Source of the DNA: an uncultured Eubacteriales bacterium
Lineage (GTDB): Bacteria > Bacillota > Clostridia > Lachnospirales > Lachnospiraceae
Reading direction: 5' to 3'
NCBI GenBank assembly: GCA_902783795.1
Contig: CACZSO010000258.1
Span: 1 to 14,016, forward strand
Length of the DNA stretch: 14,016 nucleotides
The notes beneath the pieces were generated by a model. The model did not search any database. It was not told where the DNA came from and saw nothing but the letters and a program-made list of their open reading frames with translations. Position numbers and translations under genes: made by a program. This document shows, in pieces, positions 1-5,541 of the stretch (positions within the stretch are counted from its first letter, which is position 1; each line of letters begins with the position of its first letter).

Positions 1-103
1 CCTGGTCCAAATCATCGATCATGGATTTGGGAAGGCGTGCGGAAACCACCGCAGTCTCTCCGCGGTATTTCTTTTCCGGAATGATCAACTCATTTTCTGC
101 CAC
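1..103 (-). CDS. Ribbon-helix-helix-type transcriptional regulator, N-terminal part (runs off left edge)
   Basis: An open frame starts at a GTG (103-101) and runs off the window after 34 codons. It reads MAENELIIPEKKYRG followed by ETAVVSARLPKSMIDDLDQ. An N-terminal beta-strand of the type 'VVSARLPKSMIDDLD' is characteristic of MetJ/Arc/CopG-like ribbon-helix-helix DNA-binding proteins: the strand contacts the DNA major groove and the following helix begins the dimer core. The GTG start is chosen because GAGGAC lies 7 nt upstream and the strand motif then sits about 18 residues in, which is usual. A perfect sigma-A promoter and a tandem GTATAC site lie upstream, which fits an autoregulated regulator. 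Most of the protein is outside the window, so the family rests on a short stretch and the target genes are unknown. Confidence 0.7.
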   Translation of the reverse strand, partial: MAENELIIPEKKYRGETAVVSARLPKSMIDDLDQ

Positions 104-133
104 TTTATCTGTCCTCTTTGTCTCCGTTCTGAT

Positions 134-149
134 GTATACTAATGTATAC
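134..149. promoter_or_regulatory. Tandem GTATAC sites, candidate operator of the RHH gene
   Basis: Two identical 6-bp palindromes, GTATAC at 134-139 and 144-149, start exactly 10 bp apart, about one helical turn. They lie between the predicted transcription start (about 154, minus strand) and the start codon at 103. Ribbon-helix-helix proteins often bind tandem short sites spaced by a helical turn, so binding by the product of this gene is a reasonable inference. No binding evidence exists here. Confidence 0.45.
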
Positions 150-160
150 GTAATAGGATT

Positions 161-189
161 ATTATATTATTTATATATACAATTGTCAA
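161..189 (-). promoter_or_regulatory. Consensus sigma-A promoter for the RHH gene
   Basis: On the minus strand, TTGACA (189-184), a 17-bp AT-rich spacer and TATAAT (166-161) match the sigma-70/sigma-A consensus at all 12 positions with optimal spacing. Transcription would start near 154, about 50 nt before the GTG start. The -35 box lies just beyond the terminator of the operon to the right, so the two units are tightly packed. Confidence 0.87.
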
Positions 190-201
190 CAACGAAATCG
201 C

Positions 202-245
202 AAAAAGATCCCGCACTTTTCCGTCATCAGAAAAGTGCGGGATCT
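202..245 (-). terminator. Intrinsic terminator of the epimerase-Gfo/Idh-VOC operon
   Basis: A perfect 16-bp stem (206-221 with 230-245) with an 8-nt loop is followed on the minus strand by a run of Ts (206-202). It begins about 20 nt after the stop codon of the last VOC gene and closes the operon before the next promoter. Confidence 0.9.
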
Positions 246-266
246 GCTGTCAGGTCTTAACAGACT

Positions 267-653
267 TTACAGATACTGATTGAATTCCAACTTCTCTTTG
301 TTCGGGCCTTCAATGGTGAAATAGCGGACACCATTCTCGAAGAAGGGGAGTTTGCGCGGACCATCTTCACCCTCTACAATATTGTAGCCGCCTTCCTTGG
401 CTGCCTGCCAGGCCGCGTCTACATCGGTCACATTAATGGCTATGTGATCCCAGGCGCCCCAGAACTGATTCGCGGTATCCCGCTGCATCATTTCGATCTC
501 CACGCCGCCCAGCTGGATAAACGCCAGCGGGAACTTTTCTGCTCTCCACTTGACAGTGAAGCCCAGTCCTTCATAAAACTCCAGACTTTTCTCAAAATCT
601 CTTGTGGGCAGTCCCAGATGCTGTACACCGGTTGCGGTATCACCGATCTTCAT
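267..653 (-). CDS. VOC family (glyoxalase/dioxygenase fold) protein
   Basis: The 128-residue protein has the vicinal oxygen chelate fold: two beta-alpha-beta-beta-beta units, each giving metal ligands. Likely ligands are H12 (GVQHLGLP), E54 (VEIEM), H70 (WDHIAINV) and E123 (EKLEF), the usual His/Glu set of a metal-dependent VOC enzyme. Length is normal for a single-domain member. The start has a near-perfect Shine-Dalgarno AAAAGGAGGT about 6 nt upstream. It is the last gene of the minus-strand operon, 165 nt after the other VOC gene, and ends at a strong terminator. VOC enzymes include glyoxalases, epimerases, isomerases and dioxygenases, so the substrate cannot be read from sequence. The adjoining epimerase and Gfo/Idh genes suggest a sugar-derived substrate (inference). 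No signal peptide is visible, so it is probably cytoplasmic. Confidence 0.85.
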   Translation of the reverse strand: MKIGDTATGVQHLGLPTRDFEKSLEFYEGLGFTVKWRAEKFPLAFIQLGGVEIEMMQRDTANQFWGAWDHIAINVTDVDAAWQAAKEGGYNIVEGEDGPRKLPFFENGVRYFTIEGPNKEKLEFNQYL

Positions 654-725
654 TTTTACCTCCTTTTAAATTGATGTTTTTACTTTTTCTTTTATCTGCT
701 TAAACCTGATCATTAATACAGTCTT

Positions 726-815
726 TTACTTCTGAGTATTTCTCTTTTCCTGTATCGACTTTAAGATCTCCTGATCCACAAGGCATACAGAATCAAAGGA
801 AATCATCTTCTTCAT
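726..815 (-). CDS. Possible 29-residue small ORF between the two VOC genes
   Basis: An ATG lies 3 nt after the stop codon of the upstream VOC gene and opens a 29-codon frame, reading MKKMISFDSVCLVDQEIL and ending LKSIQEKRNTQK with TAA at 728-726. It fills about half of the 165-nt gap between the VOC genes. The close spacing would allow translational coupling. Against it: no ribosome binding site stands at a good distance (the nearest GAGG is 17 nt upstream), and no family is recognised. The sequence has one Cys and no obvious membrane segment. It may be a chance frame. Confidence 0.25.
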   Translation of the reverse strand: MKKMISFDSVCLVDQEILKSIQEKRNTQK

Positions 816-818
816 TTT

Positions 819-1184
819 TTATTTCTGCAGTACCTCTACCTCGTATCCGTCCGGATCTTTAATGAAAGCTCCGTGGCCGCCCATCTCTCTGACGATGATG
901 CCCATCTCGCGGTATAAAGCCAGGGCTTCTTCGATGTCCGGCGTCTTCACACAGAAATGATGGGAGTTATCGCCTAAATTATACGGGCCTTCATGAGCCT
1001 TTTCCTGTTTCAGCTCCAGCACCATGTCCGAGCCTTCATAACCCAGGCACACAAAGTGCACGGGACCATCGGCAGAACCCATTTCACGGATCACCTTCAT
1101 GCCTAAGGTCTTCTCGTAGAAAGCTACGGAACGCTCCATATCCGTTACTAATACATTGACATGATCAAATACAAAATCCATCAC
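819..1184 (-). CDS. VOC family protein, glyoxalase I-like
   Basis: The 121-residue protein begins FDHVNVLVTDMERSVAFYE, the typical first strand and helix of glyoxalase I-type VOC proteins, and ends with the hallmark KDPDGYEVEV. Likely metal ligands are H8, E57, H75 or H76, and E117. It resembles lactoylglutathione lyase-like and methylmalonyl-CoA epimerase-like members, but activity cannot be assigned. GGAGG stands 5 nt before the start; two ATGs in a row make the exact first codon uncertain by one. It follows the Gfo/Idh gene by 11 nt and is clearly in the same operon. Its similarity to the second VOC protein (267-653) is limited to the fold, so the two are not a recent duplication. They could act on successive intermediates (inference). 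Confidence 0.87.
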   Translation of the reverse strand: MMDFVFDHVNVLVTDMERSVAFYEKTLGMKVIREMGSADGPVHFVCLGYEGSDMVLELKQEKAHEGPYNLGDNSHHFCVKTPDIEEALALYREMGIIVREMGGHGAFIKDPDGYEVEVLQK

Positions 1185-1195
1185 TGCCTCCTTCT

Positions 1196-2431
1196 TTAAT
1201 TATTCAGGGAATCTTCCTGGCCGGTGCCCACCAGATTCGTTAAGGGCAGGGGCTCGGGCCGCTCAAAGTGCGATGTCATCTCGTAGATCCTGCCGGTATT
1301 CGCCGACTCGATCATTCCGTGAATGACTTCCATGGCATGGTAGCCGATGTCACAGTGAGCCCGGGGCTTCCGGCCGTTTCTCATGGCATAACACATATCC
1401 GCCAGGCCTACGCCGCGGGAAGAATCATTGTAGCCGAAAAGCATGGGAAGTTCCGTGTCCTCGGGACGGGCAAACTCACCCAGCTGGGAGGCTGCCACGG
1501 GAGCGCCGTTAGGCTGCGGTCCGCCGGGCATCATCCGTGGCTTCACATGGGCATTGGCCCTCTTTAAGACCAGGGTGCCGTCGAAGTTGTTGGGGTTGCC
1601 TAAGGTCAGGGTGCCCTTGGTACCGGTCATGATAAAGTTGTCTGAATTATACGACTCAGAGGTCAGATGGAAGGTGCCGTGGGCGCCGCACTCAAACTCC
1701 AAGGCTCCGAAAATAGAGGTGGGTGTATCGATCTTAAACTCCTCCCCATATTTGGGATGAGCCGGATGAGTATACTGCATCACAGGCTCATAATTGCCCG
1801 CAAACCCGGTCACTCTCTTCACCGGTCCCAGGATATTCAGCATGGTATGCAGATAATATCCGCCCCAGTCGAAGGGCAGGCCGCCGCCCCGGTGCAGGGG
1901 GAAGAAGAAAGTATCCGGCGAAAGGTCAAACTTCGCGTTCGACGGACGATAGGCACAGGTGTGCTGGGCATGGACAGACACCGGTTTCCCGATGATGCCG
2001 GCATCTACATAGAAGCGGGCTGACTGTTCCCAGGCGCCCAGGAAGGTGTCCGGAGCGGTGGTGAAGCACACACCCTGCTCCTTAGCGAGCCTCATCAGTT
2101 CTGTGGCTTCTTCCCAGTCACAGGCCATCATCTTCTCGCAGTACACAGATTTTCCGTGCAGCATGGCATCCCGGCTGACTTCGAAATGAGACTCGGGATA
2201 GGTCAGGTTCACGACCACTTCGATCTCCGGATCATTATAGATCTCTTCGTTCGTCATCTGACGGACGCCGTACTGTTCTGCCATGGCTTTTGAACGCTCC
2301 GGGATCAGATCGGCCACGCCGACCACATCGATCACCTGGAATTTGTTCATCATGTTGGGCATGTAGGTCATCCGGCAGATGGTGCCGCAACCGATCACAC
2401 CTACCTTAACAGGTTTCACTTTTTTTGACAT
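1196..2431 (-). CDS. Gfo/Idh/MocA family oxidoreductase
   Basis: This 411-residue protein has an N-terminal Rossmann fold with the NAD(P)-binding loop GVIGCGTICRMTYMPNM (residues 11-27) and a C-terminal alpha/beta substrate domain. Family members oxidise or reduce sugars, inositols and related polyols with a bound or exchangeable nicotinamide. The usual EKP motif reads EKM (99-101), keeping the conserved lysine K100. The usual DxGxHxxD motif reads DWGGYYLH (184-191), with Tyr at the usual His position, a pattern I recall from a subgroup reading D-x-G-x-Y-Y-L. The protein may therefore use a different acid/base residue, or act on an unusual substrate. AAAGGAGG stands 5 nt before the ATG and overlaps the stop codon of the upstream epimerase gene, so the two are co-transcribed and probably translationally coupled. 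No signal peptide is seen, so the enzyme should be cytoplasmic. Confidence 0.92.
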   Translation of the reverse strand: MSKKVKPVKVGVIGCGTICRMTYMPNMMNKFQVIDVVGVADLIPERSKAMAEQYGVRQMTNEEIYNDPEIEVVVNLTYPESHFEVSRDAMLHGKSVYCEKMMACDWEEATELMRLAKEQGVCFTTAPDTFLGAWEQSARFYVDAGIIGKPVSVHAQHTCAYRPSNAKFDLSPDTFFFPLHRGGGLPFDWGGYYLHTMLNILGPVKRVTGFAGNYEPVMQYTHPAHPKYGEEFKIDTPTSIFGALEFECGAHGTFHLTSESYNSDNFIMTGTKGTLTLGNPNNFDGTLVLKRANAHVKPRMMPGGPQPNGAPVAASQLGEFARPEDTELPMLFGYNDSSRGVGLADMCYAMRNGRKPRAHCDIGYHAMEVIHGMIESANTGRIYEMTSHFERPEPLPLTNLVGTGQEDSLNN

Positions 2432-2442
2432 TTTGTCCTCCT

Positions 2443-3327
2443 TTATACAGTGTAATATGTTATGGTGTAATTTACATCAAATACATTTCCGGGCTCCAGC
2501 GCGTTAGAATATTCACGCTCAGAGAGATCCCCTTCGAAATCCTCCGCATCGCACCGGCCGTACCAGGGCTCGATGCAGACGAAAGGCGCGTTCTTTCCTT
2601 CCGGGGACCAGATGCCGAAAAGCGGTGCGTCAAAGGCAACACTGACAATGGGTTTTCCTTCCGGATCCGCCAATGTAACTTCTGAAGTCTGCTTATTCTC
2701 TACCATGTAAGTAGTCCGGTCAAAGAAGGTCTCTGTGATCACGGCTGTCTCATTACTAAGCGGCAGAACAATGTCCTCTTTCATGGACAGGCCTGTGTCT
2801 AAAGCATTGCCGTGATGGCGGATCTCTTCCGCGCCTTTGAAGATCAGCCGGTAGCCTGCTTTATTCTTCTCACCGTGGACCGGGCACAGAAATGCAGGAT
2901 GGGCGCCCACGGAAAAGTGCATGGTCTCATCACCGGTATTTGTCACGATCCACCGTACATTCAGCGCTTTTCCTTCCAGCGTGTACACGATCTCAAAAGT
3001 GAAGTCGAAGGGATATTTCTTCTTAGTCTCTTCATTCGACTTCATGATAAAACGCAGCTCATTTTCTGTCTGGGACTCCAGTTCAAAATCCGTGTCCCGG
3101 GCAAAGCCGTGCTGACCCATGGGGTATTCCTGCCCCTTCCACAAGAAGCGCTTGCCTTTAAGCATGCCCACGAAGGGGAATAAGACCGGCGCTGTCCGGC
3201 CCCAGTATTTTCCGTTGCCGTACCACATGTATTCCCGGTAATTTTCCTTATTCAGGACGGATTTTACCTCCGCTCCGTGAAGGTCAGCCTCTACCTTAAG
3301 CTCACTGTTTTCCAGAAAATACCTCAT
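2443..3327 (-). CDS. Aldose 1-epimerase family protein (LacX-like)
   Basis: The 294-residue protein has the galactose mutarotase-like beta-sandwich fold. Motifs seen are GRTAPVLFPFVG (43-54), QHGFAR with H73, FSVGAHPAF with H143, and CIEPWYG with E253. In mutarotases two histidines and a glutamate act as catalytic acid and base to interconvert alpha and beta anomers, and the three residues here fit those roles. The overall pattern matches the LacX-like branch, whose exact substrates are poorly known. It is the first gene of the minus-strand operon, followed 11 nt later by the Gfo/Idh gene, so it may supply the right anomer of the sugar that enzyme handles (inference). GGAGG stands 9 nt before the start. 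The leader can form competing hairpins around this site (see separate entry). Confidence 0.9.
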   Translation of the reverse strand: MRYFLENSELKVEADLHGAEVKSVLNKENYREYMWYGNGKYWGRTAPVLFPFVGMLKGKRFLWKGQEYPMGQHGFARDTDFELESQTENELRFIMKSNEETKKKYPFDFTFEIVYTLEGKALNVRWIVTNTGDETMHFSVGAHPAFLCPVHGEKNKAGYRLIFKGAEEIRHHGNALDTGLSMKEDIVLPLSNETAVITETFFDRTTYMVENKQTSEVTLADPEGKPIVSVAFDAPLFGIWSPEGKNAPFVCIEPWYGRCDAEDFEGDLSEREYSNALEPGNVFDVNYTITYYTV

Positions 3328-3370
3328 AACATCGTCCTCCGATGTCCTGTTAAGACATCGAACCTCCTTC
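3328..3370 (-). promoter_or_regulatory. Leader of the epimerase operon with two mutually exclusive hairpins and a two-codon ORF
   Basis: In the mRNA, segment 1 CGAUGUC (3360-3354), segment 2 GACAUCG (3346-3340) and segment 3 CGAUGUU (3334-3328) are arranged so that segment 2 can pair with either neighbour. Pairing 1:2 gives 7 bp with a 7-nt loop and leaves the ribosome binding site GGAGG free. Pairing 2:3 gives 7 bp including one G-U, with GAGGA in its loop next to the start codon. A second strong ribosome binding site, AAGGAGG, stands 4 nt before AUG UCU UAA in segment 1. This could be a translational switch, or chance in a short leader. Confidence 0.33.
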
Positions 3371-3396
3371 CCTGTATGTTATTCTGTCATTGATGA

Positions 3397-3441
3397 TTAC
3401 ATTGTAAGCTAAAATAACCATTTTGTCTATGTTCTGACAAA
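3397..3441. promoter_or_regulatory. Palindromes over the epimerase promoter, candidate operators
   Basis: TTACATTGTAA (3397-3407) is a perfect 11-bp palindrome covering the -10 box. TTTGTC (3422-3427) and GACAAA (3436-3441) form an inverted repeat with an 8-bp gap that overlaps the -35 box. Either could be a repressor site for this sugar-type operon. No candidate regulator gene lies alongside, and the repressor is unknown. Confidence 0.35.
3401..3429 (-). promoter_or_regulatory. Promoter of the epimerase-Gfo/Idh-VOC operon
   Basis: On the minus strand, TAGACA (3429-3424), a 17-bp spacer and TACAAT (3406-3401) each match the sigma-A boxes at 5 of 6 positions. Transcription would start near 3394, giving a leader of about 67 nt before the epimerase start. 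Confidence 0.7.
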
Positions 3442-3515
3442 GGAAAAATACGGGAATATAAAAGATAATGCCGCCGGTCCCGGACACGCATTCCTGCCCT
3501 TCCGTGCAGATGTCA

Positions 3516-3545
3516 TTGACGAAAGGTCAGAGGCCATGGTACAAT
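3516..3545 (+). promoter_or_regulatory. Promoter of the moxR-DUF58-transglutaminase operon
   Basis: TTGACG (3516-3521), an 18-bp spacer and TACAAT (3540-3545) form a good sigma-A promoter. TGG directly before the -10 box supplies an extended -10 TG. The transcript would start near 3552, leaving a leader of about 49 nt that holds the direct repeat CCGGCATGATC (3560-3570) and CCGGTATGATC (3580-3590), spaced 20 bp. The repeat might be a regulator site or chance. Confidence 0.6.
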
Positions 3546-3600
3546 GCTGCTAAAGAAAACCGGCATGATCCTGGATGCGCCGGTATGATCGAGGTTTATT

Positions 3601-4527
3601 ATGGATAAAGTCAATGAGATCATTACTGAAATAAAAAAAGCAGTTTCCGGCAAGGACCAGCAGCTGGCATGGATCCTGTCAGTCATCCTGGCCCGGGGCC
3701 ATATCCTGCTGGAAGATATCCCCGGTGTAGGAAAGACGAACATGGTCCTGGCCTTTTCCCGTGCCTTAGGCCTTGGTTACGGCCGTGTCCAGTTCACGCC
3801 GGACGTTCTTCCCTCTGACATCACCGGCTACTCCATGCTTCAGCGGGATACCGGCACCATGGAATTCAAACCCGGTCCGCTTTTATCGAACCTGTTCCTG
3901 GCTGATGAGCTGAACCGGGCTACCTCCCGGACCCAGTCAGCCCTTCTGGAAGCCATGGAAGAAGGCCAGGTGACGGTGGATGGTGTCTCCCATAAACTGC
4001 CCCAGCCTTTTATCGTTTTTGCGACCCAGAACCCCACCGGTGCTGCCGGCACCCAGCTTCTGCCGGATTCCCAGATCGACCGGTTCATGATCCGCCTCAC
4101 CATCGGCTATCCCTCCCTGGAGGCGGAAATGGAGATGGTGAAAGCCCGGCTCACTACAAACCCGCTGGACGATGTCCGGCAGATCGTGTCAAAGGAAGAG
4201 CTTATCGCCCTGCAGGACCAGGTGCGCGACCAGTTCATATCAGATGAGATCATCCTGTATATAGTCCGGCTGGTAAAGTCTACCCGAACCTATTCCATGC
4301 TGTCCGCCGGCGCCAGCCCCCGGGCCGCCCTGGCGGTGACCGCTCTTGCCAAAGCTGTCAGCTTCATCAATGACCGGGATTATGTGATCCCCCGGGATGC
4401 CGAGCTGGCTTTTCTGCATGCTGTACCCCACCGTATCCGCCTCACACCGGAAGCCGAGTCAAAAGATGTGACAGAAACGGCCATTTTAAAAGAACTGATA
4501 AAAAGGGTCCCCAGCCCGAAGATCTGA
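3601..4527 (+). CDS. MoxR family AAA+ ATPase
   Basis: The 308-residue protein is a complete MoxR-type AAA+ ATPase. Walker A is PGVGKT (41-46) inside LLEDIPGVGKT, Walker B is LFLADELNRA (98-107), and the sensor motif is ATQNPT (141-146), followed by DSQIDRFMI (156-164). The C-terminal part is the helical lid. MoxR ATPases act as cytoplasmic chaperone-like motors, often for von Willebrand factor A or DUF58 proteins encoded next door, and the DUF58 gene follows by 30 nt. A modest site, GAGG, stands 6 to 7 nt before the ATG. It is the first gene of a three-gene plus-strand operon. The biological process served in this organism is unknown; family context points to cell envelope maintenance or stress. 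Confidence 0.94.
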   Translation: MDKVNEIITEIKKAVSGKDQQLAWILSVILARGHILLEDIPGVGKTNMVLAFSRALGLGYGRVQFTPDVLPSDITGYSMLQRDTGTMEFKPGPLLSNLFLADELNRATSRTQSALLEAMEEGQVTVDGVSHKLPQPFIVFATQNPTGAAGTQLLPDSQIDRFMIRLTIGYPSLEAEMEMVKARLTTNPLDDVRQIVSKEELIALQDQVRDQFISDEIILYIVRLVKSTRTYSMLSAGASPRAALAVTALAKAVSFINDRDYVIPRDAELAFLHAVPHRIRLTPEAESKDVTETAILKELIKRVPSPKI

Positions 4528-4541
4528 CGTCCTTATTCCTT

Positions 4542-4553
4542 AAGGAGGTGATC
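4542..4553 (+). promoter_or_regulatory. Extended ribosome binding site of the DUF58 gene
   Basis: AAGGAGGTGATC is complementary to 12 consecutive bases at the usual 3' end of bacterial 16S rRNA (GAUCACCUCCUU), far more than the usual 5-7. It stands 4 nt before the ATG, with the AGGAGG core 9 nt away. It suggests strong independent initiation on the second gene of the operon, whose first gene has only a modest GAGG. Confidence 0.85.
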
Positions 4554-4557
4554 ACGA

Positions 4558-5541
4558 ATGCTTAAAAACCGGATATTATATATAAGCTTTCTTTTATGCA
4601 TGGTGGTTTTCTTCGTGTTCTATGAAGGCTGGTTTTCTCTGTTTACCCTTTGGGTCACACTGCTGCTTCCTTTTCTTTCCCTTCTGGTATCGCTGATTTT
4701 ATTCCGGCGGGTCAGGATCTGCGTCGATGCTGAGACACGCCTGATCTCCGGCGATGATTTTTCCCTGACGGTGTACTTTACGGAGAAAAATGCAAAGGAT
4801 AAACATAAGACATCCCGCGGCCTTTTATTCCCGGGCTGCCATTTCACCTTAAAACTGGAAGACCGGGTAAGCGGTAAGACTGAGAAAGAAAAAATGAGGC
4901 TCAATGCGCCGGATTATGCGGCGTTCTATGAAGAACCCCTGCATGCCGGCACCTATCATTTTGAGATACAACGCTGTAAACTGACAGATATCCTGGGGCT
5001 TATCAGTATCAAGACCACGCCTCCGGAGCCGGTTTTCGTCACGGTCTTCCCTCGAGTCACCGTGCCTTCTCCCATACCGGACGTACGGGCACTGCTGCCG
5101 GTTTCTTTTACGCCTTCTCCCTCTCAGGGGTTTTCTGAGATCACGGACATCCGAGACTACCGCCCCGGAGATCCTTTACGGGCGGTGCATTGGAAACTGT
5201 CTGCCAAAACGGACGATCTTCTGGTAAAAGATCCCCAGGATCCCGTTATGAAGCACATAGTTATCATGTTGACACCGGAACTGGACCGGGATAAACTGGA
5301 CATAACGCTGGGAGAATACCTCTGGCTATCTGAACAGCTGCTGAAGCTCCCGGTCTCCTTTACCCTGATCTACGGCACAGACCACATCCTTTTACAAGAG
5401 GTCATAGAATCCAGGGAAGCACTGTATACCTGCATGGAAAGACTGCTGGATCTTAAGGTAGAGATCCAGCCGGAAGTACCCCTGCCTGCGCCTAAAGACG
5501 CAGACCGGGTGTTTTATATTCCCGAAAGGATATCGTCATGA
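4558..5541 (+). CDS. DUF58 domain membrane protein
   Basis: The 327-residue protein has two hydrophobic N-terminal segments (about 5-21 and 27-49), a beta-rich region, and the DUF58 core signature ITDIRDYRPGDPLRAVHWKLSA (about 195-216), followed by LLVKD. DUF58 proteins are usually encoded with MoxR ATPases and are thought to work with them; the C-terminal portion has a von Willebrand A-like fold. Here the order MoxR, DUF58, transglutaminase is the common one. The protein should sit in the cytoplasmic membrane, with the short loop between the hydrophobic segments outside and the DUF58 domain inside (inference). Its start has an exceptional 12-nt ribosome binding site. Its last codons overlap the next gene by 4 bp (ATGA), a sign of translational coupling. 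The precise function is unknown. Confidence 0.92.
   Translation: MLKNRILYISFLLCMVVFFVFYEGWFSLFTLWVTLLLPFLSLLVSLILFRRVRICVDAETRLISGDDFSLTVYFTEKNAKDKHKTSRGLLFPGCHFTLKLEDRVSGKTEKEKMRLNAPDYAAFYEEPLHAGTYHFEIQRCKLTDILGLISIKTTPPEPVFVTVFPRVTVPSPIPDVRALLPVSFTPSPSQGFSEITDIRDYRPGDPLRAVHWKLSAKTDDLLVKDPQDPVMKHIVIMLTPELDRDKLDITLGEYLWLSEQLLKLPVSFTLIYGTDHILLQEVIESREALYTCMERLLDLKVEIQPEVPLPAPKDADRVFYIPERISS

Noticed and set aside
21..260. 79-codon plus-strand ORF at the left edge
   Set aside because: It overlaps the RHH coding start, a perfect minus-strand promoter and the terminator hairpin; it has no ribosome binding site and ends inside the hairpin region.
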